A stretch of 32,472 nt of DNA. It comes from Rhodospirillum sp. UBA1311. GTDB taxonomy: Bacteria; Pseudomonadota; Alphaproteobacteria; Rhodospirillales; Rhodospirillaceae. Positions within the stretch are counted from its first letter, which is position 1. Each line of letters begins with the position of its first letter. Shown here in pieces: positions 22,468 through 30,585 of this stretch. Made by a program: the position numbers and the translations under genes. The notes beneath the pieces were generated by a model. It had not been told where the DNA came from. It did no database searches and worked only from the letters and a program-made list of their open reading frames with translations. Location: NCBI GenBank assembly GCA_002307145.1, contig DBTR01000059.1, forward strand, positions 1 through 32,472. Reading direction: 5' to 3'.

Positions 22468-23288
22468 TCCCCCCTTTTTTTCACGGACAGATCGAGCACC
22501 CGGAAACCTAGGGGGTTCTCGAATTTCTCGGATTCGCGTGCGAGGTACGGACGCGAGGTGACGGCGACGTAGGCGTGGTTCTGCTTGCGCTCGGTGATTT
22601 TCCCCTCGCGTTCGTCGATCTGCTCGAACGCCACGAGGTAACGGTAGACACCGCTCCGCTCCGAAATCCGGCTGACGCTCTCGATCACCAGCGAACGGTT
22701 GGTGCCCGCCTTCATCGCGTCCTTCATTTCCGGGTATTTCTCTTTCAAGAAACGCTTCCAGAAGTCGGTATCGGAGAACTGGTTCGCCTCGGTGAGGCGG
22801 TCCTGGTGGCCGACCGGATCGACTTCCAGGAGAAGCCGGAGGTAGCGAAGCACGAAGGATTCCATCAGCAGATCGAAGCCCGCCGCGTCCTTGGTGATCG
22901 GCAGCACGCGCACAAGAGATGCCGGATCGACCGGGACCGCCCGGTTGCTCGTCTGTTCGACCCGGATCAGCATTGGTTCCACCGTCTTAAGCGGAATCAG
23001 CGTGCCGATCGCGCCGCCGAGTACCAGGTTGAGCGCCACCGATCCTGTGAACCCGAACGCCAACAGGCGAGCCGTCCACGCCAGGCGCGTGTGCGCGACC
23101 TCGAACGCATAGGGATCGGCCGCGCGGGACGCCGAGTGATCGGACGGCGGAAGATCGCCGCCGCCAGCCGTCGCAAGGCGCGGCTCGGAGCGCGCGTCTT
23201 GGGTCGGATCATAAGCCCGCCGCCCGAACCGTGACGGCCGCCGCTCCTTCGGCGGAGCGCCCGGGTCGCGCTTGAACGGATTGCGCAT
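22464..23288 (-). CDS. virB8: VirB8/TrbF-type inner-membrane assembly protein
   Basis: A 274-residue bitopic protein: a basic, proline-rich cytoplasmic segment of about 74 residues, a membrane segment at about 75-97 (GFTGSVALNLVLGGAIGTLI) and a periplasmic NTF2-like VirB8 domain (RYLRLLLEVDPVGHQDRLTE, YLVAFEQIDEREGKITERKQ). The ATG at 23288 shares its first base with the stop of the lipoprotein gene (TAATG), so it is preferred to a longer reading. It ends in an A7G6 run that also serves as the ribosome site of virB9. It should nucleate the secretion complex and contact VirB9 and VirB10. Assignment is firm. Confidence 0.92.
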   Translation of the reverse strand: MRNPFKRDPGAPPKERRPSRFGRRAYDPTQDARSEPRLATAGGGDLPPSDHSASRAADPYAFEVAHTRLAWTARLLAFGFTGSVALNLVLGGAIGTLIPLKTVEPMLIRVEQTSNRAVPVDPASLVRVLPITKDAAGFDLLMESFVLRYLRLLLEVDPVGHQDRLTEANQFSDTDFWKRFLKEKYPEMKDAMKAGTNRSLVIESVSRISERSGVYRYLVAFEQIDEREGKITERKQNHAYVAVTSRPYLARESEKFENPLGFRVLDLSVKKRGE

Positions 23289-23482
23289 TACCCACGCCCC
23301 CACTGGAAGCCGGGTGCGGTGTACGGGATCGGTGCGCACGGACTACCGGCCGCGCCAACGCACGGCGACGGGCGCGGCTTATCCGTGCCGGAACCGTCCT
23401 TCTGAAGTTCGACATCCTTCTCCGCCAAGCCGCAGGCCGACAGCGACAGGGCGAGAGCGACGACACAAAGAACCTGTTTCAT
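23288..23482 (-). CDS. virB7: VirB7-like lipoprotein
   Basis: A 64-residue lipoprotein. MKQVLCVVALALSLSAC is a lipoprotein signal with lipobox LSAC and acylated Cys17. The mature part is short, proline-rich, with two further cysteines (SPCVGAAGSPCAP). VirB7 proteins are small outer-membrane lipoproteins that join VirB9 by disulfide or contact, and the place before virB8 and virB9 fits. A good ribosome site (ccaaagggggac) precedes the ATG. Sequence similarity to named VirB7 cannot be judged at this length; the call rests on size, lipobox and position. Confidence 0.75.
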   Translation of the reverse strand: MKQVLCVVALALSLSACGLAEKDVELQKDGSGTDKPRPSPCVGAAGSPCAPIPYTAPGFQWGRG

Positions 23483-23526
23483 GGAAGTCCCCCTTTGGAC
23501 TGGACGTGACAGATCGGGCGCGCGCG

Positions 23527-24600
23527 TCAGGACGCGCCGCCATCCGGGTTGTTGGTTTTCTTGAATTGATCGACGAGGTTCTGGGTGTTCTCGTTCGAAC
23601 GGCCCCAGAGGTTGTTGCTGCTGAACTCACCGAGTTTGCCGAGCATGTTCCCGGCCGCGCCCGCAGCCTTGCTGCCGTATTTCCACGCGGCTCCGGCCGT
23701 TGCGGCCGCTCCGGCGGTCATAACGCCCGCTGCGGTGTTGGTGAGCATCGTTCCGGCGATGCTGTTCGCCATCGACGTGCCCTCGGTCATCAGGGCGGTT
23801 CCGATCCAACCCAGGAACAGAATCATCAGGAACTTCGAGTTTTCGAAACTGGCGAACTCGTCGAGGTTGTCATATTCGTCGGGGCCAATCGGAACTTGCT
23901 GGACGCCGTAGATCGTCAGCGCCAGCGCCGACGTGGCCGCGAACAGCACCAGGATGGTGCCGAGCAAGGTCTTGCATCCGGATGCGAACATCGGTCGGGT
24001 GCAGTTGAAGGCGAAGGCTAGCGACAGGAACGGCGCGAAGAGCGCCACCATCGTCACCCGGAAAATCGCGACGACGACTTGGCTCACGTAACTAACCACG
24101 AACAAGAAATACGGGACGATCAGCACGAGCGCGTAGAAGCCGTTCAAGGCGTTGTAGAGCGAGAATCGCTGAAACAGAGCTTGGGCGATCCGAAGCACGG
24201 TCCGTGCAGATTCCTCGCCGTAGGCGGCAAGGCGCGGCAGGCCGGTGAACGGAACACTCTGCGGTTCGCCCGCAAACGCGACGCTGAACGCAACGTCGGC
24301 ACCGCCCGCCATGATCGACAGCGCGGACGAATAGACCCATTGAATCAAGGGGATACCTTGACTTCCGACAAGTATTGATGCGATACTTATGTAAACGAAC
24401 TCATGAACAACCTTCGTCAGGTCAGTCATGTGCAAGGCCAGCTTGATACCCGAAATGACAATCCACAGCGCCCCCAAGGAGCCGAACAAGATGAAGATCG
24501 GATCGTGCAAGCCATCAGCCACCTTGTCCGCGAAGGTCGCGGTCAGAGCCTGGTATTGTTCGAGAGGTTTGACGGTGAAGAATTCTGTTTTGTCAGTCAT
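23527..24600 (-). CDS. virB6: VirB6/TrbL-type polytopic membrane protein
   Basis: A 357-residue protein with five to six strong membrane segments, e.g. PIFILFGSLGALWIVISGIK, ALVLIVPYFLFVVSYVSQVV, LLGTILVLFAATSALALTIY and KFLMILFLGWIGTALMTEGT. The C-terminal 90 residues are alanine/glycine-rich and hydrophilic at the end (GRSNENTQNLVDQFKKTNNP). This layout is typical of VirB6/TrbL, the inner-membrane component that passes substrate to the channel. Its ATG at 24600 is overlapped head-on by the plus-strand gene at 24575, whose start lies within the first codons of virB6. The ribosome site is weak (gaaagataatagcc). Assignment is firm. Confidence 0.9.
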   Translation of the reverse strand: MTDKTEFFTVKPLEQYQALTATFADKVADGLHDPIFILFGSLGALWIVISGIKLALHMTDLTKVVHEFVYISIASILVGSQGIPLIQWVYSSALSIMAGGADVAFSVAFAGEPQSVPFTGLPRLAAYGEESARTVLRIAQALFQRFSLYNALNGFYALVLIVPYFLFVVSYVSQVVVAIFRVTMVALFAPFLSLAFAFNCTRPMFASGCKTLLGTILVLFAATSALALTIYGVQQVPIGPDEYDNLDEFASFENSKFLMILFLGWIGTALMTEGTSMANSIAGTMLTNTAAGVMTAGAAATAGAAWKYGSKAAGAAGNMLGKLGEFSSNNLWGRSNENTQNLVDQFKKTNNPDGGAS

Positions 24601-24982
24601 GGCTATTATCTTTCTATTTCCGTCATCTGCTGAAGCGTCTGGACCTTATTGCTCAACAGACGGGAGCGCATTTTACGGAAACATGGCCAATGTAAAAAAA
24701 GCATGGGTTGAAGTTGATACGCGGGAAAAACTCGACAAGGAATTCAGTAAGAACAAGGAATTGTCGGCAGCGTACCCGAAGTGGCGGGAATGCTTTTACC
24801 AGCCTTGGTTCAATGCTTGGAAAGCGGGTAAGGCGACGTTGAACTTTGAACAGGCCCGGCGCGAGGGCACTGAACCGATCGAGACTTGTTCCAGTTTTGC
24901 GACTTGTGGCCCGCGCCCCGATTGGCGCAGCGCCAAGGACAAAGCTGCCGAGGCGGCCGTGCTGAACGCCCGGAAGAAGTGA
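24575..24982 (+). CDS. Exported small Cys-containing protein on the opposite strand inside the virB cluster
   Basis: A 135-residue protein from a GTG at 24575, with gagagg about seven bases upstream. That start gives a convincing signal peptide (KNSVLSVMAIIFLFPSSAEA, cleavage near residue 21); an ATG at 24599 would leave it too short. The mature part has four cysteines (GPYCSTDG, RECFYQPW, ETCSSFATCG) and is helical and basic toward the end. It runs against the direction of every other transfer gene and its first 26 bases overlap the start of virB6. Its composition is more AT-rich at the 5' end. No family is recognised. Candidates are an entry-exclusion protein or an inserted cargo gene; neither can be shown from sequence. 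Confidence 0.65.
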   Translation: MKNSVLSVMAIIFLFPSSAEASGPYCSTDGSAFYGNMANVKKAWVEVDTREKLDKEFSKNKELSAAYPKWRECFYQPWFNAWKAGKATLNFEQARREGTEPIETCSSFATCGPRPDWRSAKDKAAEAAVLNARKK

Positions 24983-25002
24983 GGCAGTGAGGGCGCGCGT
25001 CA

Positions 25003-25797
25003 TCATTCGGCGTCCTCCTCGGTGACGCCGGTGGTGTCGGCAACCTTGTCGGCAGGCAGGCCCTTCTTGATCTCGGCGATCGACAGCAACTTGAGTTGCT
25101 GCGCCATCATCTGGTTCTGGTTGATGGCGGCTTGCGCGTTGAGCAACTGGATTTGCGCGGTGATGTGTTCGCGCTTCTGGACGGTATCGGCCTTCTTGAG
25201 TTGCTTTTGCAGCTCGTCAGCGGTCTTCGCCAACTTCTCCGACTTGTTGATCTGGATGTCGGCCTGCGCGATGCCGCGCACGGCGGTGTCGGCGAGAAGT
25301 GCGTCACGACGTTTGTTGACCGTCTTAATCGCATCCAGGCGCGCCTCGATCGGCTGGCCTTCCAGATCCTTTTCGTTGACGAACAGGGCCTCTTTGTAGC
25401 GGTATGAGGTCTCGCAGATCGAGGCGAGGTTGAGGTCGGAGAACTTGATTCCCCACCCCGTGCCGTCCGGCATCAGACAACGGATGTCGCTCCGGATCTG
25501 CGCCGCCGCCTGCACCAGGTCGGGTAGCGGAATGTCGATCGTCGCGATCTCGCCGATCGCATCCGACATCTCGTTCATGAATTTCGAGATGTCGTTCAGG
25601 AACCCCAACTGATCCTTCAACAGCTTGATCTGTTCCAGCGCGGCCTTGAGTTGATCCTTGGCCTCCTTCAGCGCCTTGACGACGTTGCTGTTCTGCACGG
25701 AATCGAAGACCTGCTGCACCGCCAGGGCGGGCGCGACCGGCGTCGCGATCAGGCTTGTCGAAATCAGTAGGGTCGCGATCAGACGTGCGCGTGCCAT
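25003..25797 (-). CDS. virB5: VirB5/TrbJ-type pilus-associated protein
   Basis: A 264-residue exported protein: signal peptide in residues 1-27 (IATLLISTSLIATPVAPALA), then long helices with heptad-like spacing (ALKEAKDQLKAALEQIKLLK; AKTADELQKQLKKADTVQKR) and two cysteines around IRCLMPDG and ASICETSY. That is the usual plan of VirB5/TrbJ, a minor pilus component that helps adhesion. The ATG at 25797 overlaps the end of virB4 by 19 bases; longer readings run through virB4 out of frame. The C terminus is acidic (GVTEEDAE). Assignment by architecture and operon place. Confidence 0.85.
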   Translation of the reverse strand: MARARLIATLLISTSLIATPVAPALAVQQVFDSVQNSNVVKALKEAKDQLKAALEQIKLLKDQLGFLNDISKFMNEMSDAIGEIATIDIPLPDLVQAAAQIRSDIRCLMPDGTGWGIKFSDLNLASICETSYRYKEALFVNEKDLEGQPIEARLDAIKTVNKRRDALLADTAVRGIAQADIQINKSEKLAKTADELQKQLKKADTVQKREHITAQIQLLNAQAAINQNQMMAQQLKLLSIAEIKKGLPADKVADTTGVTEEDAE

Positions 25798-28121
25798 TCG
25801 TCCCCCCACTGTTCCTGGATGGCCTGAAGCCGCAGCACCGCATCCGGGCCACTGTCGTAAAAGCGTTTGGCCGCGCCGAGCGGATCGAGATCGATATCGA
25901 GGATGACGCTCTCGTTGAGGCCGGTGCTGGCATCGCGCTTTACCAGGAGAATCTTGCGACCCTCCGGCGCACTGCTGATGAAAGACCACTGCTCATCGTT
26001 GAGACCGAACGGCGCGTAGTGTTCGCGGCTGCTGTTCGGCGACGGGTAGAAGCCGAAAGTCGCCGTGTTGGCCAACACCTCTTCGAGGATACCCGATGAG
26101 ATCAGGGCCTTGGGTTCCTGGAACGCGAGGCCGACGCAGCCGCCGAGCTTGCGGTACTCGCGATAGGCGACCTTCACGAACTCCCGGAACTCCGGATTCC
26201 GGACGAGGTTTGCGGCCTCATCGACGAACAGATTGAAGCCTCGGAGCGACCCGCTGCGGGCGACCCGCTCGATGCCGTTGCCGATGTGCGCGACGACGGG
26301 CGCGGCGAGGGTCACGTCGTCGAGTACGTCGTTCATGTTGATGGCGGTGAGGAACGACTGATCGAGCAAGCCCCCGAGGCTATCGCTTGGGGCGTTGAAG
26401 ATGTGGGCGTGCGGCCCCCTGCGGCCCTTGTGATCCTCGACCCACTGCGAGAACGCCTTGTGCGCCGCCGTCTGCTTCTCGAACGACAGGCGGAAGATTT
26501 CATTGAAGCTGCGTTGTTCGCGGGGAAGCTGGAACGCGATATCGGCGGCGCGCCGGAGGATGTCTTCCACCTCCTCTCCTTGCGCAGCTTCGCCGAGCAT
26601 CAGGCGCACCAGCAACCGCAGCCGGTGGCGGTTGCGGCGGGTATCGGGAACATCGAGCGGGTTGAGCGCCAAGTTGTCGAACGACAGATACCGCCCACCC
26701 ATGGCCTCGACCATGAAGCGGCACCCCTCCTGGCTATCGAAGACGTAGCTCCTGACGCCCTCGAACCGCGCGAGGCCGCTCAGGAGGTGCATCATCAGCG
26801 TGGTCTTGCCCGAATTGGACGGCGCGAAGAGGCAGTAGTGACCCAGGCTCTTGGGCTTCGGCGAGTTCTGGAACTGGAAAGCGTAGGACTGCCCGCTGCC
26901 GGTCCGGAAGCTGCGAACCGGCGCGGGGCCGTACTGCGACGCGGTGAGGCCGGTCGGCGCGTTCTCAAAGGGCCACAGCGCCGCCACGTTGTCGTCGAAC
27001 AGCTTCAGCGGGCGGGCCAACTTCTCGCGATCAGGCAGCCGGTTAAACCAAACTGTCGGCGCGGCCTTGGTCTCGGTCGCGTAGTCCACGCCCGCGTTGC
27101 TGAGAATATCGGTCACGCCCTTGGTGAGCGTGTCCAGGGCGTCGGTGGACCGCGCCCGAAGGATCACTGCCATCTGCGTGACGAAGCGGGAGTTGTTGCC
27201 CTCCTGGAGTAACTGGATCGCCGCGTTGCTCTCCTCCGCCACCCGCGCCGCCGTCATCGGCGTGTTCGCCCGGCGTTTCAGCTCGAACAGGGCTTTTTCC
27301 TTGGAGATCGGCACGAGGACTTGCGTCACCTCGATCTCGCCGGGCAACGCCATGATGTCGTGCAGGAGCGTCCCCGCGACCTGATCGGGCCACAGACGCA
27401 CCGCGATGGTGCGGTAATGCATCGGCGTCGGCTGATGCGCGAACATTTCCCCCGTCGTCTTGTCGAACACCAGGTCGGAGCCGGGGAGGTTCGCGGAGAC
27501 GTTCGAGGACACCGCGCGCAGGTCGTCGCGCACCTCGCCGCAGTTCAGAAAATTCAGGAAGCCGGTGAGCGGACATGGCTTATCCGGATCGTCCGGCCGC
27601 GCCAGGCGCTGCACCTTGTAGCTCTTGAGCGCCGACATCGTGCGCTCGTCCACCTCGGCGACTTGGTAGAGGTGCTGCGTTTGCAGCGTCATATACCAGC
27701 GCACTTCGAACGCCTCGCGAAACAGCGCCGCTTCCGCGTCGCCGATTTCCTGCAAGGTCCGCGATGGCCATGTCGCCGGGTAGATCGTCGATTTGAGGCG
27801 CTTCACGCCGTGCAGGCGAATGACGGCTTTGCGCACGGCCGCGAAATGCAGAAATTCCGCCCGCGCCTTCTTGAAGGCGGTCTGTTCGGTTTCCGGCTTG
27901 GTGTCATAGGGCGTGCCGCCCAGGCGGTAGGCCCGCATCACCGTGCGGGTCTTGCACCGCACGGTGATGCCGTCCTTCTCGATCCGGTCGAGATCGAGTT
28001 CGTTGCCGAGCCAGTCTTGCGGGAGCGAGCCGAAGGCGACCCGCCGGGCCGCCGGAACCACGAGAGTTCCGGCGGCCACGGCGGCCCCACCCATGCCGAG
28101 GATCAAAGGCCACGCGGTCAT
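25779..28121 (-). CDS. virB4: VirB4/TrbE-type secretion ATPase
   Basis: A 780-residue ATPase. Walker A is FAPSNSGKTTLMMHLLSG at about 428-445; Walker B is FNLFVDEAANLVRN near 626. QYGPAPVRSFRTGSGQSYAF and GGCVGLAFQEPKALISSG are further conserved VirB4 regions. The N terminus has one hydrophobic segment (LILGMGGAAVAAGTLVVPAA). The ATG at 28121 overlaps the virB3 stop by 4 bases (ATGA), which rules against the much longer reading to 28694. VirB4 powers pilus biogenesis and substrate transfer. Assignment is firm. Confidence 0.95.
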   Translation of the reverse strand: MTAWPLILGMGGAAVAAGTLVVPAARRVAFGSLPQDWLGNELDLDRIEKDGITVRCKTRTVMRAYRLGGTPYDTKPETEQTAFKKARAEFLHFAAVRKAVIRLHGVKRLKSTIYPATWPSRTLQEIGDAEAALFREAFEVRWYMTLQTQHLYQVAEVDERTMSALKSYKVQRLARPDDPDKPCPLTGFLNFLNCGEVRDDLRAVSSNVSANLPGSDLVFDKTTGEMFAHQPTPMHYRTIAVRLWPDQVAGTLLHDIMALPGEIEVTQVLVPISKEKALFELKRRANTPMTAARVAEESNAAIQLLQEGNNSRFVTQMAVILRARSTDALDTLTKGVTDILSNAGVDYATETKAAPTVWFNRLPDREKLARPLKLFDDNVAALWPFENAPTGLTASQYGPAPVRSFRTGSGQSYAFQFQNSPKPKSLGHYCLFAPSNSGKTTLMMHLLSGLARFEGVRSYVFDSQEGCRFMVEAMGGRYLSFDNLALNPLDVPDTRRNRHRLRLLVRLMLGEAAQGEEVEDILRRAADIAFQLPREQRSFNEIFRLSFEKQTAAHKAFSQWVEDHKGRRGPHAHIFNAPSDSLGGLLDQSFLTAINMNDVLDDVTLAAPVVAHIGNGIERVARSGSLRGFNLFVDEAANLVRNPEFREFVKVAYREYRKLGGCVGLAFQEPKALISSGILEEVLANTATFGFYPSPNSSREHYAPFGLNDEQWSFISSAPEGRKILLVKRDASTGLNESVILDIDLDPLGAAKRFYDSGPDAVLRLQAIQEQWGDEWHAHV

Positions 28122-28441
28122 GAGCGACCGTCCCGGGAGCGCGGGGCGGGCGCTCCAGCCAAGAGCCAACGGCGGCGGGTAGACAGACCCCAGAACCGGA
28201 ACGCAGTCGTGAAGATCGTCTCGACGTGATGGTCGTTCCGGGAACCACGATAGATGAGCGCGAGCCCGATCAGGAACAGCGTCCCCGCCCCGGCAAACGA
28301 GATGGCAATCGCCCCCGTCACGAGAGTGATGATGTAGAACATCATCGCCATGACGAAGTTGATCCCCACCATCTTCATCGGCAGGCCGAACACCGTCGGC
28401 GGCCGTTGCAACTGCGGGAAGACTACGGATCGGGCTTTCAT
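28118..28441 (-). CDS. virB3: VirB3/TrbD-type membrane protein
   Basis: A 107-residue protein with a polar start (KARSVVFPQLQRPPTVFGLP) and two membrane segments (MVGINFVMAMMFYIITLVTG; IAISFAGAGTLFLIGLALIY), then a basic tail. The pattern (R.P...G.P....) followed by two helices is typical of VirB3. It lies directly before virB4 with a 4-base overlap and three bases after virB2. It works with VirB4 in pilus assembly. Assignment by pattern and place is firm. Confidence 0.88.
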   Translation of the reverse strand: MKARSVVFPQLQRPPTVFGLPMKMVGINFVMAMMFYIITLVTGAIAISFAGAGTLFLIGLALIYRGSRNDHHVETIFTTAFRFWGLSTRRRWLLAGAPAPRSRDGRS

Positions 28442-28444
28442 CGG

Positions 28445-28828
28445 TCACTTCCCGAACGTGTCGAACATGTACGAGATCCCGGCGGGACCGACGGTGACCA
28501 GAAGCGCCGCGAGGATGAAGACCCACAATTTTTCCCACAGGATGCGCTGGATCATTGCGGACCAAACGCCGTAGGCGACGATACCGAGGCCGAAGATCGC
28601 GCCCGCGATGCCGACGATCTGGGTACGGAGCGAGGTAAGCCCCTCGTTGGCCGGAGCCAGGAAGTCTTCCGCCGCTTGCGCGCCGGAGATCCACACCGCG
28701 AGCAACAGCGCGGCGAGGAGCAGCGGATAGGACCAGCGAAGGAACCGGGGCGACTTCGCGCCCACGGTGCCGAACACCAGGGGCTTGAACAGCCCCAGGG
28801 GATTGGAAAGGAAATCGAGAAGTTTCAT
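28445..28828 (-). CDS. virB2: VirB2-type pilin precursor
   Basis: A 127-residue protein. Residues 1-53 form a long leader with a hydrophobic core (SYPLLLAALLLAVWISGAQA) and likely cleavage after AQA; the mature pilin starts AEDFLAPANEGLTSLRTQIV and has two membrane segments (IVGIAGAIFGLGIVAYGVWS; LWVFILAALLVTVGPAGISY). Long leaders and two mature helices are typical of VirB2/TrbC pilins. The ATG at 28828 is preferred over a longer, basic out-of-frame-looking reading to 28930. It would polymerise into the conjugative pilus. Assignment is confident from architecture and position. Confidence 0.85.
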   Translation of the reverse strand: MKLLDFLSNPLGLFKPLVFGTVGAKSPRFLRWSYPLLLAALLLAVWISGAQAAEDFLAPANEGLTSLRTQIVGIAGAIFGLGIVAYGVWSAMIQRILWEKLWVFILAALLVTVGPAGISYMFDTFGK

Positions 28829-28839
28829 GTCGATTGGCC

Positions 28840-29385
28840 TTACTGGATGAGGTTGTAGACGATGGCGAACACGAGGCCGCAGCTCGCCGCCGCCAGCAGC
28901 GAGAGGAAACCGATCAGCACGCCGTGCCACCGCATCCGGCGGCGCAGCGCGTCCATGGCGAGGGTCTGCCGTTCGGCCAGCGCGAATGACTGATCGAGGC
29001 TGGCCTTGACGGTCTTGTCCTTGAGGGTTTCGAGGGTCTGCTCCACGACTTCGGCGAGGCTGTTGCCGGTGACTTTGAGCAGGCCATCCAGTTGACCCGA
29101 GAACTGCGTCAGGCGGGCCGACAGCAGACGGTCGAGGTCGCCGCAGAATGCCTGATGGAGCGTGACCATCATCAGCATCGGATCGTCGTCACCGATCGCC
29201 ACCTTGTGTCCGCGCACCAGCAGCAGCCGGGCATCGTCCAGGCTCATCGGAACGAAGTCGGAAGGGGGCGCGACGGGGCCGTTCGTAGGGCCGGTAGCGC
29301 CGGAAGTGGTCGCGCCGATCGCGGGGGCTGCAGCCCCCGCATCGCCGACCGGCCGACCGCTCGGGTCGAAAATCGGGGCGTCCAT
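28840..29385 (-). CDS. traM: TraM-like transfer protein with C-terminal membrane anchor
   Basis: A 181-residue protein. The first 45 residues are low-complexity Ala/Gly/Pro; the central part (DDPMLMMVTLHQAFCGDLDR and then LKVTGNSLAEVVEQTLETLK) is helical and probably oligomeric; one membrane segment is at about 156-177 (VLIGFLSLLAAASCGLVFAI). The DDPM(L/M) block and the place after a TraL-like ATPase match RP4 traM. The ATG at 29385 shares a base with the traL stop (TAATG). The function of TraM proteins in this setting is poorly defined; a role in transfer DNA processing or expression is inferred. Confidence 0.7.
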   Translation of the reverse strand: MDAPIFDPSGRPVGDAGAAAPAIGATTSGATGPTNGPVAPPSDFVPMSLDDARLLLVRGHKVAIGDDDPMLMMVTLHQAFCGDLDRLLSARLTQFSGQLDGLLKVTGNSLAEVVEQTLETLKDKTVKASLDQSFALAERQTLAMDALRRRMRWHGVLIGFLSLLAAASCGLVFAIVYNLIQ

Positions 29386-30110
29386 TACAGCCCCGCCCGC
29401 TCAAGCTGCTCGAAAATGCCCTTGCGGATCATCTTCAGGCGCTGCTTCGCCATGATGCTGAAATCGGGCGAGGCAAGCACCTCGTCGAAGGTCATCTTCG
29501 CCGTCAGCATCGCTTCCATGTCGTGCCCGAAGGTTTCTTTCTTCAGGGCCGGAAGCACGATCTGCGCGGCGATCCGCTTCGCGTAGGTCTTGTAGACCGG
29601 CAGCTTTTCGAAGCTCACGCCGTCGCGTTCGAGCGCACCGATGTGCGCGTTCAGCCACACCACCACCGGCAAATCCGGGAACGCCTGGCACAAGGTCTGG
29701 AACCCGTTCAGGGTGTCGTCGAGCGATCCGCCGCCGCCGATCAGCGCGTGAATGCGGATGTCGTGGCCAGCCTCCGCGAGGAACGGGAAGACCTGGTTGC
29801 TCATCAGGTACGAGCAGAGCGGCACGAACGTCGCCGCGCCGTTGTCCACGACCATGACCCGGTTCGGGTCGGTTTCGCCGAGGATGCGTTCCACCAGAAG
29901 GTCGAACTGCCGGGGGTCGATGTCCGACCCCCGCTGGATTTCCAGGCGCTCCGCCCCCAGGCTCGCATGGGCGGCGAGCGTCGCGTTCACCGGATCGGTG
30001 TCGATGCCGACGGGGTTCAGGTCGCGGGCGCGGTAATACTGCATCAGCATCGAGGCGGCGACGGACTTGCCGACGCCCCCCTTGCCCATCAGCACGAAGT
30101 TAACCTGCAT
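29385..30110 (-). CDS. traL: TraL-like ParA/MinD-type ATPase
   Basis: A 241-residue P-loop ATPase. VNFVLMGKGGVGKSVAASML holds the deviant Walker A (KGGVGKS, residues 10-16) of the ParA/MinD class, and NPVGIDTDPVNATLAAH and NRVMVVDNGAATF supply the switch and Walker B-like parts. RP4 traL has the same type and lies in the same traK-traL-traM order. The ATG at 30110 starts directly before the P-loop; a longer reading to 30371 would run through traK. It overlaps the traK end by 11 bases. It may position the transfer complex, but the exact role is not known. It is not accompanied by a parB-like gene, so it is not a partition system. Confidence 0.85.
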   Translation of the reverse strand: MQVNFVLMGKGGVGKSVAASMLMQYYRARDLNPVGIDTDPVNATLAAHASLGAERLEIQRGSDIDPRQFDLLVERILGETDPNRVMVVDNGAATFVPLCSYLMSNQVFPFLAEAGHDIRIHALIGGGGSLDDTLNGFQTLCQAFPDLPVVVWLNAHIGALERDGVSFEKLPVYKTYAKRIAAQIVLPALKKETFGHDMEAMLTAKMTFDEVLASPDFSIMAKQRLKMIRKGIFEQLERAGL

Positions 30111-30585
30111 TCTTTTGCTCCTTGGGTTGGTTCGTCGTTTCCCCATCGCTTTCGGGCCGCTCGCCTCGGACCGGTTTGGCGAGCGGATCGTGAACGAAGG
30201 GGGCGTTGCCGAAACAGGCATCGATATCCGGAGGGAGGGCGCAGCCCGTTTCGGCGGCGGCGCCGTTCTCGACACGCGCGAGTTCATGCCCCGGCTTAGA
30301 AGCCGGGGCATTCTTCGACTGACCAATCGTGGGAGCGGAGAAGAGGGTCGGTGCGTCCGTGATGGACGCACGCGTAAGTTGGCGCACGCCGGGTGCAGGT
30401 TTCCCTGCTTCCAGCGTCGTCAGCTTTCTGACTTGACCATGGAAATTTTGAAGGGCGACGGAAACACGCCCCTCTCTCGAAAGCTCCATCCAAATGGAGC
30501 GAATCGAGCTTCCCTCGGAAAGACGTTGAAGTATCAACGGCTTGTTGGAGAGGACTTCTTTCCTAGCTTGACCCCAGAGTGCCAT
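30100..30585 (-). CDS. traK: TraK-like oriT-binding protein
   Basis: A 161-residue protein, the first gene of the transfer operon. Residues 10-60 (PLILQRLSEGSSIRSIWMEL followed by SREGRVSVALQNFHGQVRKL) match the I...L..G.S...IW..L...G......F...V pattern of RP4 TraK, which wraps oriT DNA. The remaining 100 residues are low-complexity and acidic, longer than usual for TraK. It precedes the traL-like gene by an 11-base overlap. A strong inverted repeat at 30596-30633 is 10 bases upstream of its ATG, where TraK or TraJ could bind. No strong ribosome site is seen, although the hairpin arm (gcgggga) is nearby. Family call is by pattern and gene order. Confidence 0.75.
   Translation of the reverse strand: MALWGQARKEVLSNKPLILQRLSEGSSIRSIWMELSREGRVSVALQNFHGQVRKLTTLEAGKPAPGVRQLTRASITDAPTLFSAPTIGQSKNAPASKPGHELARVENGAAAETGCALPPDIDACFGNAPFVHDPLAKPVRGERPESDGETTNQPKEQKNAG

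Noticed and set aside
28122..28694. N-terminal extension of virB4
   Set aside because: It runs through virB3 and virB2 in another frame; the ATG at 28121 is coupled to the virB3 stop.
29385..30110. Plasmid partition system (ParA)
   Set aside because: The ATPase is of the ParA/MinD class but has no parB-like neighbour and lies in the traK-traL-traM order of RP4.
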